Made by a program: the position numbers and the translations under genes. This document shows positions 63,385 through 64,000 of a stretch of 64,000 bases of DNA, one piece after another. The notes below the pieces were generated by a model. It was given only the letters and a program-made list of their open reading frames with translations, searched no databases and was not told the DNA's origin. The stretch covers positions 1 through 64,000 of the forward strand of contig NZ_MOBR01000008.1 of assembly GCF_003732705.1 (NCBI RefSeq), in the 5' to 3' direction. How positions within the stretch are numbered: position 1 is the stretch's first letter; the number at the start of each line of letters is the position of its first letter. The DNA comes from Pseudomonas frederiksbergensis (GTDB taxonomy: Bacteria; Pseudomonadota; Gammaproteobacteria; Pseudomonadales; Pseudomonadaceae).

Positions 63385-64000
<616 letters not shown>

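Overview
The window is chromosomal DNA of a fluorescent Pseudomonas (P. fluorescens group). The evidence is a GC-rich, tightly packed gene set, two abundant families of Pseudomonas-type REP doublets, and gene order that, from memory, matches the P. aeruginosa PA0300-PA0367 stretch read in reverse (lao genes, coaD, fdx, mutM, ilvD, folA, thyA, lgt, ptsP, rppH, ilvA, rpiA, serA, an EGLN-type hydroxylase, hacB, spu/pot). No rRNA, tRNA, phage, IS transposase or CRISPR array was seen.

Layout. 1-10141: a mercaptopyruvate sulfurtransferase; the laoR/laoCBA long-chain alcohol oxidation system; coaD, a ferredoxin, mutM, an HDOD protein and an rlmI-like methyltransferase. 10142-13852: an A+T-rich accessory island with a 23-codon peptide gene, an attenuator-like hairpin, a SagB-type flavin dehydrogenase, an AurF-type diiron oxygenase and an MFS exporter. 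This looks like an undescribed ribosomally made peptide (RiPP-like) pathway and is the main discovery candidate. 13853-22350: ilvD, phosphorylcholine phosphatase, a cystine symporter, folA and a DUF2868/DUF3482 membrane-GTPase pair. 22350-29655: uptake and catabolism of 2-aminoethylphosphonate-like compounds (PhnZ-like HD oxygenase, FAD oxidoreductase, three-gene ABC transporter, LysR regulator). 29672-32478: cadA and divergent cadR with a textbook MerR-type promoter.

32608-42981: housekeeping genes (thyA, lgt, a TauE exporter, an NRDE protein, ptsP, rppH, a HAD phosphatase, ilvA, rpiA). 43092-48911: two tandem SdiA-regulated-type beta-propeller proteins, a fumarylacetoacetate hydrolase-family protein, and D-2-hydroxyglutarate dehydrogenase divergent from serA, a known metabolic pair. 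49031-56616: a DUF4399 protein, an unusually small solute-binding protein, a MITE-like 204-bp element, DUF523 with an EGLN-like prolyl hydroxylase, a DUF2059 protein, an alpha/beta hydrolase, a DUF6436 protein and a HacB-type acylase. 56727-60125: two divergent regulator/enzyme pairs (AraC/AhpD-like and GlxA-like/cyanamide-hydratase-like HD). 60365-64000: the polyamine ABC transporter potFGHI, with potF running off the right edge.

REP elements (12 doublets of a gcgggcaagc type, 9 of a gttcccacgc type and one singlet) fill most intergenic spaces, very often right behind stop codons. Functions come from motifs readable in the translations and from family knowledge. No database search or alignment was run.
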